Below, one piece after another: positions 51,112 to 61,776 of a stretch of 64,000 nucleotides of DNA. How positions within the stretch are numbered: the stretch's first letter is position 1; each line of letters begins with the position of its first letter. Origin of the DNA: Ferruginibacter sp. (GTDB lineage: Bacteria; Bacteroidota; Bacteroidia; Chitinophagales; Chitinophagaceae); NCBI RefSeq assembly GCF_014377975.1, contig NZ_JACMOO010000257.1, positions 16,704-80,703 on the forward strand, read 5' to 3'. The position numbers and the translations under genes are program-made. The notes below the pieces were generated by a model that did not search any database, was not told the DNA's origin, and was given only the letters and a program-made list of their open reading frames with translations.

Positions 51112-52218
51112 TTATTCTTTCACCCTTTTCACTAACGTAAATCTTAGTGAAAATATGTGGGTGTACAAGGGATTGGACTGATTGGCAAGATTACTGTAAG
51201 CATAGTCAAGCGTTACATTTTTTATCTTTACACCTGCACCTAAACTTGGCTGATATATCCAAACTTTTTTTTGATTCAACGTGTCACCATCGGATAGCCC
51301 TTTTTGAAAATTGGTAACGCCGGCCCTGATAAAAAAAACGTCTTTGATGGAAGCTTCCAGCCCCATATGCGGATCAACACTTACCGTGTTGCTGCTGATA
51401 ACGGTATTTCTTTTACCATCAAACGTGAAGTCTAAATTTGCTTCGGCCAATAAGCTAAAGGAAGGGCTGAATTTGAAATCATATCCACCTCCGAACGTTA
51501 ACCTGGGTGAGGTTAATTCGGTTGAGCGTACCGGTATATCGTTTTTTGTAAGGTATAAAACCTGTTTTTCTTTTTCAGTAAATTTAAAAGCCCAGGCATT
51601 AAAAGTTGTAGTTAAGTCTTTAGCAACTAAACCCAGGTGCCATTGCTTGCCATGTATCTGTACACCGGCATCAACGCCAAAACCCCAGGCAGTAGCAAAC
51701 TGACCAACCTTGCGGTGAATTACTTTTGCATTCACGCCAAAACTAACCAGCTTATCCTCGGTTTCAACCACTTTTTGAGCATACGAAAACAGCATGGCAT
51801 AATCTGCAGAAGAAAAGCTGGTGATACTTCCATAATCCACACTACCATCCGGCTGAACTAAAAATAATGTATTGGGAATGTCATCTACTGCAAAACGCAA
51901 TAAGGAAATGCCGATGGTTCTTTTATTATCCTGGATAGGTATTGCCACTGAACCAAAATCGTATTTGCCAATGCCGGCAAAATATTCGGCATGCATCAAA
52001 TTTACTTCCGGATGATCTTGTACACCCACCAGTCCGGCAGGGTTCCAGTAACCAGCAGTACCATCTTTTACAGATGCTACCTGGGCACTGCCCATTGCCA
52101 ACCCTCTTGCACCAGCACCTATATTTAAAAATTCGTTGGAGTATTTTCGGAATTGAGAAAACGAAGCAATTGGAAATAATACAATACCAAGTAAAAAAGC
52201 AGCCAATTTTGAACTCAT
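51112..52218 (-). CDS. porV: Type IX secretion system outer-membrane protein PorV (LptO)
   Basis: FLNIGAGARGLAMGSAQVASVKDGTAGYWNPAGL. Confidence 0.94.
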   Translation of the reverse strand: MSSKLAAFLLGIVLFPIASFSQFRKYSNEFLNIGAGARGLAMGSAQVASVKDGTAGYWNPAGLVGVQDHPEVNLMHAEYFAGIGKYDFGSVAIPIQDNKRTIGISLLRFAVDDIPNTLFLVQPDGSVDYGSITSFSSADYAMLFSYAQKVVETEDKLVSFGVNAKVIHRKVGQFATAWGFGVDAGVQIHGKQWHLGLVAKDLTTTFNAWAFKFTEKEKQVLYLTKNDIPVRSTELTSPRLTFGGGYDFKFSPSFSLLAEANLDFTFDGKRNTVISSNTVSVDPHMGLEASIKDVFFIRAGVTNFQKGLSDGDTLNQKKVWIYQPSLGAGVKIKNVTLDYAYSNLANQSNPLYTHIFSLRFTLVKRVKE

Positions 52219-52657
52219 AAATAGTTAGTTTGCGGTTTTAATGCTTTGTATTAATAATACATATCAATATAAAACGTATTTGCACTAAGTAAATTGTGCT
52301 GATTATTTACTAAGATATCTTATTATTTAAACAAGAACAATCAATCACTAAATTATCAAGTGGCCGTATGGGACAAATACACAAATCACTACAAACAAAG
52401 ACGCTTTGTTAACCAAAAAGGCTGCTTGTAAAGGCTGTGTTAACAGTTACTCTTTACCGATTGGTATTTTTATTTTTTTGAGGTGAATAATATTGTAAAA
52501 TTCGAAAAAAAAAGAATTTCATTAAGTGTAAAAGAAGCCGTACTGGTGAATCTATTATCCGCTCCTCCATAAAACATAATTACATTTTTCAATTTTTCTC
52601 AGCACTTTTGCAAAACTTTTACTGCAGGAAAATGATGACTAAAATTTAAAAAAAATA

Positions 52658-53944
52658 ATGATCAATTTAATACAGGAGTTACAATGGAGAGGCATGGTGC
52701 AGGATATTATGCCTGGCACCGAAGATCAACTGATGAAAGAAATGACTACTGGGTATATTGGCTTTGACCCTACTGCAGACAGTTTACATATTGGCAGCCT
52801 GGTGCCCATTTTATTACTAAAACATTTACAAAACTGTGGGCATAAACCCATTGCATTAATAGGTGGTGCCACTGGTATGGTGGGCGACCCAAGTGGCAAA
52901 AGTGAAGAGCGGAATTTACTAAGTGAAGAAGTATTAAACCACAATATAATTTGTGTAAAAGCACAACTGGAAAAGTTTTTAGACTTTACTGCTACCCAAC
53001 CCAATGCTGCGGAAATGGCCAATAATTACGATTGGTTTAAAGACTTTACTTTTTTAAATTTTATTAAAGAAGTGGGCAAATACATTACCGTTAATTACAT
53101 GATGAGCAAAGACAGTGTGCGCAAAAGACTTGAAGGCGATAATGGAATGAGTTTTACCGAATTCACTTATCAGTTGGTACAGGGGTACGATTTTTACTGG
53201 CTCAACAAAAACAAAGGTTGCAAACTGCAGATGGGTGGCAGCGATCAATGGGGTAATATTGTTACGGGTACAGAAATCATCCGTAAAAAAAGTGGTGGCG
53301 AGGCATTTGCTTTTACCTGTCCGTTACTTACCAAGGCTGATGGTGGTAAATTTGGTAAAACAGAAAAAGGCAATATCTGGCTGGATGCTAAAAAAACCTC
53401 TCCTTATCAGTTTTACCAGTTTTGGCTAAATGCAGCGGATGCAGATGCAGAAAAATATATCAAAATTTTTACCCTGCTAAGCAAGGAAGAAATTGAAACT
53501 TTGCTGGAGCAGCACAGGGGAAATGAACATCAACGGCTGTTACAGAAAAAGCTGGCTGAAGAAGTTACCTGTTTTGTACACAATATGGCTGAGTATACCT
53601 TTGCTGTAAAAGCATCTGAAATTTTATTCAACAATGATACTGCTGAAATTTTACAACAGTTAAACGAAGCGCAATTGTTGCAGGTTATGGAAGGTGTACC
53701 AAAGGTTGAATTTTCAAAAGTAACTGCAGAAACGGGTGTTGATGTGGTAACCTTTCTGGCCGATACAAAAATATTTCCCAGCAAAGGCGAAGCCCGTAAA
53801 ATGTTGCTGGGCGGCGGTGTTAGCATCAATAAAATAAAAGTTGATTCTATTGAAATGACGATTAACACCAAGGGGTTGTTGAATGAAAAATATTTGCTGG
53901 TGCAGAAAGGAAAGAAAAATTATTATTTGGTAATGATGAATTAG
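52658..53944 (+). CDS. tyrS: Tyrosyl-tRNA synthetase
   Basis: [40 protein letters not shown]-terminal S4 domain. Confidence 0.98.
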   Translation: MINLIQELQWRGMVQDIMPGTEDQLMKEMTTGYIGFDPTADSLHIGSLVPILLLKHLQNCGHKPIALIGGATGMVGDPSGKSEERNLLSEEVLNHNIICVKAQLEKFLDFTATQPNAAEMANNYDWFKDFTFLNFIKEVGKYITVNYMMSKDSVRKRLEGDNGMSFTEFTYQLVQGYDFYWLNKNKGCKLQMGGSDQWGNIVTGTEIIRKKSGGEAFAFTCPLLTKADGGKFGKTEKGNIWLDAKKTSPYQFYQFWLNAADADAEKYIKIFTLLSKEEIETLLEQHRGNEHQRLLQKKLAEEVTCFVHNMAEYTFAVKASEILFNNDTAEILQQLNEAQLLQVMEGVPKVEFSKVTAETGVDVVTFLADTKIFPSKGEARKMLLGGGVSINKIKVDSIEMTINTKGLLNEKYLLVQKGKKNYYLVMMN

Positions 53945-53992
53945 CATTATTAAAAGACAAGCAGCATACTATATTGCTACAAGTCATAATAA

Positions 53993-54892
53993 TTACTCTG
54001 CCTCCACCTGTTTTTTTATAATAATGCCTTCCGTTGCCTGGGATAAAAAATCTCTTTTATTTACCAGGTAACCATTACCCTTTTCGCATACATGTACTTT
54101 TAAATTTTCTATGCTAAAAGGGCTGCCGTCCGGTACGTCTGCAATATTACTGTAACGAATGTCGTAACCATCAATGATGATAACACAGCCACTGCCAATG
54201 GCTTCCATTTTATTTCCATGGGTAATAAGCATGCCGGTATCTTCGCCCAAACCAATACCAAGGCAGGATGGGTTGGTAGCCACCACCTGAGACAGGCGGT
54301 TAAAGCGGCCACGTTTTTCAAAATGGCTGTCGAAAACCACGTCATCCATAAAACCGAGCCCGGTGGTAATTTTTACTTCGCCTTTTAAATGTGCCCTGGT
54401 GGCATTGCCTTCATAAATCATCGTGTTGCTCATGGCCATAGCACCTGCACTGGTACCCGCTACTACAAAAGCAGCATCATTGTGGTAACGTTGCAACATC
54501 AGTTGCAGCAATTGCGTACCCCCAAATATGGTAGATAACCGGAGCTGGTTACCACCGCTAAACATCACCGCATCACAGTTGCGGATTCGTTCAATAAATT
54601 CGGGTATTACTACATCTGCCCGGTTGCGGATGTTCATAATACTAACATCTGTGCAACCAATTTTCCCAAAGGCATTCAGATAATTCTCCCCTACTTCATT
54701 GGGAATCATGGAAGCCGTGGTGATTACTTCAATTTTTGCGGCTGTGCCACCGCTTTCCTGTACAATGCGGTTTAAAATGCCTAACTCAATAAAATTAAGA
54801 TTGCTTAGTTTTTGCAATTCTCCCTTTTCGGGTACTGTACCTTTATCTTCGGCGCCACCAATAGCAATCAATTTTCCACTGGGTTGTTGCAT
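53993..54892 (-). CDS. cphB: Cyanophycinase
   Basis: AFVVAGTSAGAMAMSNTMI nucleophile motif, GGAEDKG, GIGLGEDTGM. Confidence 0.94.
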   Translation of the reverse strand: MQQPSGKLIAIGGAEDKGTVPEKGELQKLSNLNFIELGILNRIVQESGGTAAKIEVITTASMIPNEVGENYLNAFGKIGCTDVSIMNIRNRADVVIPEFIERIRNCDAVMFSGGNQLRLSTIFGGTQLLQLMLQRYHNDAAFVVAGTSAGAMAMSNTMIYEGNATRAHLKGEVKITTGLGFMDDVVFDSHFEKRGRFNRLSQVVATNPSCLGIGLGEDTGMLITHGNKMEAIGSGCVIIIDGYDIRYSNIADVPDGSPFSIENLKVHVCEKGNGYLVNKRDFLSQATEGIIIKKQVEAE

Positions 54893-55259
54893 GAATAGTT
54901 ATTTTGATGGCAGTAAAATAATTTCCGTTCGCCGCATTGTTTTACTGCCTAATATAATGGGTGCTGCAAAAGTAACCTAATTGAATAAAACTGGCTTTGA
55001 TTACACTTTGTATTTTTTAAGCTTGCTTATTTTTATTAACTTCCGCTTTACCGGCTGCTTTAAAATATAACGTTGATTTTTATTGTTTATTTGCGTGGCT
55101 TGTAAAATCGGTTGCTTTTTATTTGTACCATGCAACCAGGAAGCCCAGGCTGCCCTATTTAAAAATGTACAAATGTGCGACGCCACCGAAGCTCCTCGTT
55201 GCTTCCCGGCCCGGACAAAAATTTTTTTTAAAACCCTTTTAACCCAAACTATTGTACAA

Positions 55260-57881
55260 ATGAAGATTGCAGAGATAAAAATTATGAGAGGCCCTAATTA
55301 TTGGAGTGTACGTCGTCCCAAACTTATACAAATGAAGCTGGATCTGGAGGATATGGAACAACGCCCCACCAATGTGATAACCGGCTTTAAGGAAAGATTA
55401 CAAGCGATGTTTCCGGACATGTACCAACACAGGTGCAGCGTGGGTAAGCCAGGAGGTTTTTTTGAAAGGGTTGAAGAAGGTACCTGGATGGGTCATGTGA
55501 TAGAACATGTAGCGCTTGAGCTACAGACATTGGCGGGTATGGACACAGGTTTTGGCCGTACAAGAGGCACGGGTAAAGAAGGAGAATATTATGTAGTATT
55601 TAGTTATATGGAAGAAGATGCCGGTGTATTTGCAGCAAAAGCGGCTGTGAAAATTACCCAGGCCCTGGCAGATGATTTGGCCTATGATATTGAAAACGAT
55701 ATTATGCAACTGCGGGAAATAAGAGAAGAAACCCGCCTGGGGCCAAGCACAGGTTGTATTGTGGATGAAGCTGCCAAACGAAATATCCCTTTTATCCGGT
55801 TAAATAAATACAGCCTGGTACAGTTGGGGTATGGCATTCACCAAAAACGAATCAGGGCTACCATTGCAAGTACTACCAGTAATATTGCGGTGGACATTGC
55901 CTGCGATAAAGAAGAAACCAAAAACCTGCTGGGTGCCGCAGAAATTCCGGTGCCCAAAGGTGTTATTGTTAGAACTGAAGAAGGATTGAAGGAGGCTGTA
56001 GAAAGCCTTGGCTACCCACTGGTATTAAAACCGATTGATGGCAACCATGGCAAAGGTGCTACCACCAATATTATTGACTGGAATATGGCAGTAAAAGCAC
56101 TAGCAGCCGCACAGGTGTATGGCCGCAACATTATCTGCGAACGGTTTATTACCGGTTTTGATTTTAGGGTACTGGTGATAAATAATAAATTTATTTGTGC
56201 CGCACTGCGTACACCCGCTGCTATTACCGGCGACGGAGAACATTCCATTCAATGGCTGGTAGATGAAACCAATAAAGACCCCCGCCGTGGATATGGCCAC
56301 GAAAAAGTTTTAACCAGTATTAAGCTGGATAGTTTTAGCCAGCAAATGCTGGATGCGAAAGGATATACATTGGATACCATTGCGCCAAAAGGAGAACTGG
56401 TTTTGCTGAAACCGACTGCCAACCTGTCTACCGGTGGAACATCGGAAGATGTAACGGATGAAGTACACCCGGCTAATATTTTTATGTGTGAACGTATTTC
56501 TAAAATCATTGGCCTGGATATTTGTGGTATTGATATTATGGCACCCGACTTACGGTTACCCATCAGTGAAAACGGCGGTGCGGTGCTTGAAGTAAATGCG
56601 GCCCCTGGTTTTAGAATGCACATTGACCCTGCGGTGGGGATTGGCCGCAATGTGGCCGAGCCGGTAATTGATATGTTATTTCCAAAAGGCAGTGCTGGAC
56701 GCATTCCCATCATTGCCATTACGGGTACCAATGGTAAAACAACTACCGCAAGATTAACTGCACATATTGCTAAAAGCGCCGGGTATAAAGTGGGGTATAC
56801 TACCAGTGATGGAGTGTATATTCAAAACCAAATGATGATGAAAGGCGACTGTACCGGACCGGTAAGCAGTACTTTTGTATTGCGTGACCCAACAGTAGAT
56901 TTTGCAGTACTTGAATGTGCAAGAGGTGGTATCTTAAAAAACGGTCTGGCATTTCAAAACTGTGATATAGCCATCATTACCAATGTAAGCACAGATCATA
57001 TTGGTCTTGGCGGCATTGACAGTCTGGAGCAGATGGCAAAAGTAAAAGCAGTAGTGGCTGAAACTGTTTTTAAACATGGGTATGCCATTTTAAACGCAGA
57101 TGATGACCTGGTATATGATATAAGAAAAGGGCTTGATTGCAACATTGGTTTATTCAGCATGGATGAAAATAATCCACGGATAAAAAAACATTGTAATGAT
57201 GGCGGGCTGGCTACTGTGTTTGAAAATGGTTACATCAGCATCATGAAAGGCAACTGGAAAATAAGGGTAATAAAAGTAACGGACGTTCCAATTACTTACG
57301 GTGGTAAAGCTGTTCATAATATTATGAATACACTACCGGCTGTACTGGCTACTTATTTGTACAGGGAAATAAAAGTAGATGATATTAAAGAGGCGTTGGA
57401 AACCTTTGTTCCCTCCCCTACCCAAACACCGGGCAGACTTAACTTTTTTAAATTTAAGCATTTTGAAATGCTGGTGGATTTTGCCCATAACCAGGCAGGA
57501 ATGCAGTTGCTGAGCGATTTTTTAGGTAAGATGGATGGTTCGCCCAAAGTAGGTATCATTGGTGGTACCGGCGACCGGCGTGATGAAGACATTAAAGATT
57601 TGGGCAGTATAGCAGCCGGCTGTTTTGATGAAATTATCATTCGCCAGGATAAAAGTTTACGTGGCCGGACCGCCGAAGAAATAGTGCAGCTTTTGGTACA
57701 AGGTATTGATAAAGCAAAAACCAAAAATATACCTGTTACCATTATCAATATTGAAACAGAGGCAATTCTGCACGCATATAATACTGCCAAACCAGGTTCA
57801 TTAATTACGGTGATGTGTGACGATGTTTTGGCATCTTTGGAATTTATAAAAGGATTAAAGGAAGCGGAAGATAAATTGTAG
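55260..57881 (+). CDS. cphA: Cyanophycin synthetase
   Basis: MKIAEIKIMRGPNYWSVRRPKLIQMKLDLEDMEQRPTN, ATP-grasp LVLKPIDGNHGKGATTNI, Mur-ligase loop GTNGKTTTARL; the annotated ORF start at 55083 is probably too far upstream. Confidence 0.96.
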   Translation: MKIAEIKIMRGPNYWSVRRPKLIQMKLDLEDMEQRPTNVITGFKERLQAMFPDMYQHRCSVGKPGGFFERVEEGTWMGHVIEHVALELQTLAGMDTGFGRTRGTGKEGEYYVVFSYMEEDAGVFAAKAAVKITQALADDLAYDIENDIMQLREIREETRLGPSTGCIVDEAAKRNIPFIRLNKYSLVQLGYGIHQKRIRATIASTTSNIAVDIACDKEETKNLLGAAEIPVPKGVIVRTEEGLKEAVESLGYPLVLKPIDGNHGKGATTNIIDWNMAVKALAAAQVYGRNIICERFITGFDFRVLVINNKFICAALRTPAAITGDGEHSIQWLVDETNKDPRRGYGHEKVLTSIKLDSFSQQMLDAKGYTLDTIAPKGELVLLKPTANLSTGGTSEDVTDEVHPANIFMCERISKIIGLDICGIDIMAPDLRLPISENGGAVLEVNAAPGFRMHIDPAVGIGRNVAEPVIDMLFPKGSAGRIPIIAITGTNGKTTTARLTAHIAKSAGYKVGYTTSDGVYIQNQMMMKGDCTGPVSSTFVLRDPTVDFAVLECARGGILKNGLAFQNCDIAIITNVSTDHIGLGGIDSLEQMAKVKAVVAETVFKHGYAILNADDDLVYDIRKGLDCNIGLFSMDENNPRIKKHCNDGGLATVFENGYISIMKGNWKIRVIKVTDVPITYGGKAVHNIMNTLPAVLATYLYREIKVDDIKEALETFVPSPTQTPGRLNFFKFKHFEMLVDFAHNQAGMQLLSDFLGKMDGSPKVGIIGGTGDRRDEDIKDLGSIAAGCFDEIIIRQDKSLRGRTAEEIVQLLVQGIDKAKTKNIPVTIINIETEAILHAYNTAKPGSLITVMCDDVLASLEFIKGLKEAEDKL

Positions 57882-57975
57882 AAAAAGAATAATCAACCTA
57901 TTTTTAAAATGGTTTTGGCTGTTTTACCGTCAACCCCTAAATTTGCATTCCCAAACTAAATTTTGGGAAAATGAT

Positions 57976-58049
57976 TGGGTTATAGTGTAATGGTAGCACT
58001 ACAGATTTTGATTCTGTCCGTCTAGGTTCGAATCCTAGTAACCCAACCA
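57976..58049 (+). tRNA. tRNA-Gln (anticodon TTG), CCA encoded
   Basis: Acceptor TGGGTTA/TAACCCA, anticodon loop TTTTGAT in CAGA/TCTG stem, T-loop GGTTCGAATCC, encoded CCA. Confidence 0.95.
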
Positions 58050-58052
58050 ATG

Positions 58053-58089
58053 AGGACAAATCAATTTTATTACTGATTTGTCCTTTTTT
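58053..58089 (+). terminator. Terminator of tRNA-Gln
   Basis: AGGACAAATCA...TGATTTGTCCT followed by T run. Confidence 0.85.
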
Positions 58090-58405
58090 ATTTTTCGCTA
58101 TAACCCTCTCCCACCCTATATATTAGATCAACTGCTTCATTGAGCCTGGAGGTTCGATAACTCATTCCGTCAAAAGTCAATTTTTCAGGATACATCGAAC
58201 CTATTATTTCTCTTTTCCGCTTTGTATCAGCTTCCGAATATAGTTTATCAAGCCTTGTGAGACCGTTTAAAGCCTTATCCAGAAGTGATGCTATACTAGT
58301 TGTACCATTATTTAACTCTAAAACTTTGCCCTCCAAAATAGATACCTTTTTCTCTGATTCTGATTTTATTTCTCTATAATCTGCGCCGTCAAGGTCGCCA
58401 GATAG
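58088..58405 (-). pseudogene. C-terminal remnant of large serine recombinase
   Basis: LSGDLDGADYREIKSESEKKVSILEGKVLELNN...LLDKALNGLTRLDKLYSEADTKRKREIIGSMYPEKLTFDGMSYRTSRLNEAVDLIYRV; typical recombinase C-terminus, with an in-frame stop immediately 5'. Confidence 0.72.
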
Positions 58406-58690
58406 TTACTCAACAGCAAGTGCTTGATAATTGGAAATACCGGCAATACCGACCCCCATTCCCCATTCATTTTTACGTTTAAGTCGGCGTGGCGACAGGG
58501 GGTCAAGACTCGTGGATTTTCCAGTCCTGGGCAAATGAATGCTGCAATGATGATGTAATTACTAATAATGCCAATAAGAATTGTTTCAGCGATTTCATTG
58601 AAGTGATATTTATAGTTATTTAATAAAATTAAAAGCCATATATAAAATATATTTTTTATGTGGCTGTCTTTAGAACAGTTGTGCATCTCA

Positions 58691-58758
58691 CACTGGCGCA
58701 GGTCTCTCGACCTGATGCCTTACCGTTACTTGAATCCCTACTGATAAACTTTTTTGCC
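58691..58758. repeat. Dispersed repeat, copy 1 (left segment)
   Basis: CACTGGCGCAGGTCTCTCGACCTGATGCCTTACCGTTACT... matches 63394-63459 with few mismatches; internal CAGGTC-TCTC-GACCTG hairpin. Confidence 0.8.
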
Positions 58759-59054
58759 AATGTTGGTATTGTATAAAATATGTTATAGATGGTGATAAAA
58801 ACTAGTACACTGTGAAAATTTTATTCAACTCAAAAGCTGCTTAAAAAAACAATGATTCAAGGGAAACAGCAATCTATACCACTTCATACTGTCTAAGAAG
58901 CCGTCTAAATTTAGTTTTACAGACTTTGCTATAATGCCAAAGGGGCCATTTTTACCACTGTTGAACGGAGCGTCGCCAATGTCGCTGCTATGAAATACCG
59001 AAGCTAGTTAACAAATAAATCATTTTTAGACAACTGTCTAAGATATCTTAAGTT

Positions 59055-61439
59055 TCAATTCATCGGTAAAACATACCATTTACCGGGTTGGGTTTTTAGT
59101 TCAATGTTATACCCTCTATTTTTAATTTTACAATTACCCCCAACTTTTGAAAATACTCTTGAACTTACCAGCCAGCCACCCTTCCATTTCATATCTACTA
59201 CAAATCCACCCCTTGCACAAAGGCCTTTTACTTCTCCATCTTTCCAGGATGCCGGCAATGCAGGAAGCAGTTCAATAAATCCTTCCTGGCTTTGCAGAAG
59301 CATTTCTGCAATGCCGGCAGTTGCTCCAAAATTTCCATCAATTTGAAAGGGTGGATTAAGATTAAATAAATTATCAGCTGTCTTTTTTATAAGAATATCA
59401 TTCAACGCATCCAAAGCATTATCACCGCTTTTTAGTCTTGCATACAAGTTAGTAACCCAGGCTGCACTCCAGCCCTCATGTCCACCACCATGTTGCAGTC
59501 GGTACTCCAAAGATTTTCGGGCTGCTACCACATACGCTGGTGTCTGTACATTGTTAAAAGCACTACCAGGATACAAGGCGTACAAATGGGACAGGTGCCG
59601 GTGCCCAGGTTCCGTTTCCTTGTATTGCTTTGCCCACTCCATGATGCGCCCATCATCCCCAATTTGTACTTTCAATAAATTATTTTTTGCAGATTTTATC
59701 TGATTAATCATTTCATCTTTATCATTTAATATTACTGAACCACTAATCACATTGGTAAAAAGTTCTTCAAAGATTTCCTGGTCATGCGATGGTCCCATAC
59801 TGATGGTGCCCTGGCTGCCATCAGGGGCTTTAAATGCATTTTCCGGAGAAGCTGCCGGGCCTGAAACCAAATTGCCGGTTGTGGAATCGGTTACCAGCCA
59901 GTTCAAATAAAATTTGGCAAAATTCTTTAAGGTAGGAAATACGTTTTGTAAATATTTTTTATCCTTGGTAAAAAGATAATGCTCCCAGAGGTGCTGACAA
60001 ATCCACCCGCTTGCACCGGAAATCAGCCCCCAGGAAGGATGTTCGCCGGGAGATGTGTAACCCCACACATTGATGATTGGACCAATACAACAGCCTTTCA
60101 TATTAAATTGTACGGAAGCCGATCTTGTGGCAGGCTTTTCAATTTGCTGAATAAATTTGGTAAGGGATAAATGCAGTTCGCTGAGATTGGTATTTTCGGC
60201 CAACCAATAATTCATTTGAACGTTTATATCTGTGTGGTAATCACCGTTCCAGGCAGTTTGAATTTCATTGGCCCAGATGCCCTGTAAATTCGCAGGCATT
60301 GTATTTTCCCTTGTGGATGAAATTAACAGGTACCTGCCATACTGAAAATACAATTGCGATAAATAATGATCGTCTTTTGTTTCCTTAATTTTATTGAGCC
60401 TGACATCGGTGGGTAAATTATCCTCCATTGATTCATCGGCTAATTGCAAAGAAACCCGTTTGAAATATTTTTGATAATCTGCGATATGCATTTGCTTCAT
60501 TTGAGAAAAATCTTTTGCGAATGCCTTATCCAAATTATCCCGAGTAATTTTTTTGTAATCCCTTCCTTTATATATGGGGTATTCAGGTAAATAATCTGTA
60601 GATGCGGTTAGATACAAAATCACCTCATCTGCATTTTTTATTACAAGCTGGTTATTTAAAATAGATTGCTGCCCGCCTTTTAATTTAGCTTTCAGTCTGG
60701 CCATGTATTCCATTCCACTTCCACCATTTCCATTGTCTAAAGCGCCAGACATTATTAATTCTCCCTTTAAGGCTGTAGTGGTAAATCTTTCTGGCCGGTT
60801 GAGAATTGCGGTAAAACTAATGGAACCTCTTTTATTTGCCGTAAACTTTACTACCATTGCGTTACCAGGGGCGCTGATAAAATATTCCCGTTTAAAACCA
60901 ACACCATCCTGTTGGTAGTTTACATGGGAAATGGCATCGTTTAAATTCAGATCACGATAGTATTGGGTATAATTTTTTTTTGTTCCAAAATCAATCCATA
61001 AATCCCCCAGGGTTTGAAAACAACCGAATGGCACATTGCCGCCATTGCCGTTACCCGAACCTTTCCCTTTGCAAACCTGGGTTCTATTGGTCAATTCGGT
61101 AGCTTCTCTAAATTTCCCTTCAAATAATAACTTACGTATTTCAGCTAAATACTTTGGAGCTTCTGGGTTATCATTATCGGTATTGCTGCCACTCCATAAA
61201 GTTTTTTCATTAAGCTGGATGCGTTCCCTGTTTACATCACCAAATACCATTGCACCAATATTTCCATTTCCGAGTGGCAGGGCTTTCAACCATTGCGGGT
61301 CATCTTTCCAACCATTTTTATCATCCGGTATCAAGGCATCTGCCGGTTGATTGTACCAAAGTTTTAGGTGACCACTCTGTGAAGAAGCCAAACTCACATT
61401 CAACAAAAAAAAACAAATAAGCGGGTAAACTTTCATCAT
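59055..61439 (-). CDS. Glycoside hydrolase family 95 (alpha-L-fucosidase/galactosidase-like)
   Basis: LPLGNGNIGAMVFGDVNRERIQLNEKTLWSG, NLQGIWANEIQTAWNGDYHTDINVQMNYW. Confidence 0.92.
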   Translation of the reverse strand: MMKVYPLICFFLLNVSLASSQSGHLKLWYNQPADALIPDDKNGWKDDPQWLKALPLGNGNIGAMVFGDVNRERIQLNEKTLWSGSNTDNDNPEAPKYLAEIRKLLFEGKFREATELTNRTQVCKGKGSGNGNGGNVPFGCFQTLGDLWIDFGTKKNYTQYYRDLNLNDAISHVNYQQDGVGFKREYFISAPGNAMVVKFTANKRGSISFTAILNRPERFTTTALKGELIMSGALDNGNGGSGMEYMARLKAKLKGGQQSILNNQLVIKNADEVILYLTASTDYLPEYPIYKGRDYKKITRDNLDKAFAKDFSQMKQMHIADYQKYFKRVSLQLADESMEDNLPTDVRLNKIKETKDDHYLSQLYFQYGRYLLISSTRENTMPANLQGIWANEIQTAWNGDYHTDINVQMNYWLAENTNLSELHLSLTKFIQQIEKPATRSASVQFNMKGCCIGPIINVWGYTSPGEHPSWGLISGASGWICQHLWEHYLFTKDKKYLQNVFPTLKNFAKFYLNWLVTDSTTGNLVSGPAASPENAFKAPDGSQGTISMGPSHDQEIFEELFTNVISGSVILNDKDEMINQIKSAKNNLLKVQIGDDGRIMEWAKQYKETEPGHRHLSHLYALYPGSAFNNVQTPAYVVAARKSLEYRLQHGGGHEGWSAAWVTNLYARLKSGDNALDALNDILIKKTADNLFNLNPPFQIDGNFGATAGIAEMLLQSQEGFIELLPALPASWKDGEVKGLCARGGFVVDMKWKGGWLVSSRVFSKVGGNCKIKNRGYNIELKTQPGKWYVLPMN

Positions 61440-61497
61440 GATCTGTTTAAATGTTAATTGAAAATTACAGAATAAATTTTAGGGCGGGTAAGTACCG
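61440..61497. repeat. Dispersed repeat, copy 2 (right segment), upstream of GH95
   Basis: GATCTGTTTAAATGTTAATTGAAAAT...TTTTAGGGCGGGTAAGTACC matches 63335-63393. Confidence 0.75.
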
Positions 61498-61700
61498 TAA
61501 TGGCGTATGGCATTTGAAAATATTTTTAAACATTCTACATATTGCGATCCCCAGTTTTCATTACCAACCCCCATTATTATTAAATTAAAAGAAGCTGGAT
61601 GCGCCATTTGTGCCCGCACATTGCACCACTGTGATGTAACAGCGCCATTAGCAAATTCTATTAGATTGAGCCATCCTGCACGTATGGGTTTAATTGATCA
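61479..61700 (-). pseudogene. Internal fragment of a GH51 alpha-L-arabinofuranosidase
   Basis: Minus-strand IKPIRAGWLNLIEFANGAVTSQWCNVRAQMAHPASFNLIIMGVGNENWGSQYVECLKIFSNAIRHYGTYPP*; GNENW resembles the GH51 acid/base region; stops on both sides. Confidence 0.72.
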
Positions 61701-61776
61701 ATGGAAATTACTTTTGCCGTATTAAACAGCCAGGACGTACCGCAATTTCTTTAATAGCATACTTTTTATTTTGCTA

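Noticed and set aside
55083-55259. N-terminal extension of cphA (MFICVACKIGCFLFV...)
   Set aside because: Conserved cyanophycin synthetase starts at MKIAEIKIMRGPNYWS (55260); the extension is Cys-rich and not family-like
58366-58686. 106-aa minus-strand ORF
   Set aside because: Overlaps the recombinase remnant in another frame; no coherent domain; likely chance ORF in decayed DNA
61507-61725. 72-aa plus-strand ORF
   Set aside because: Antisense to the recognisable GH51 fragment on the minus strand
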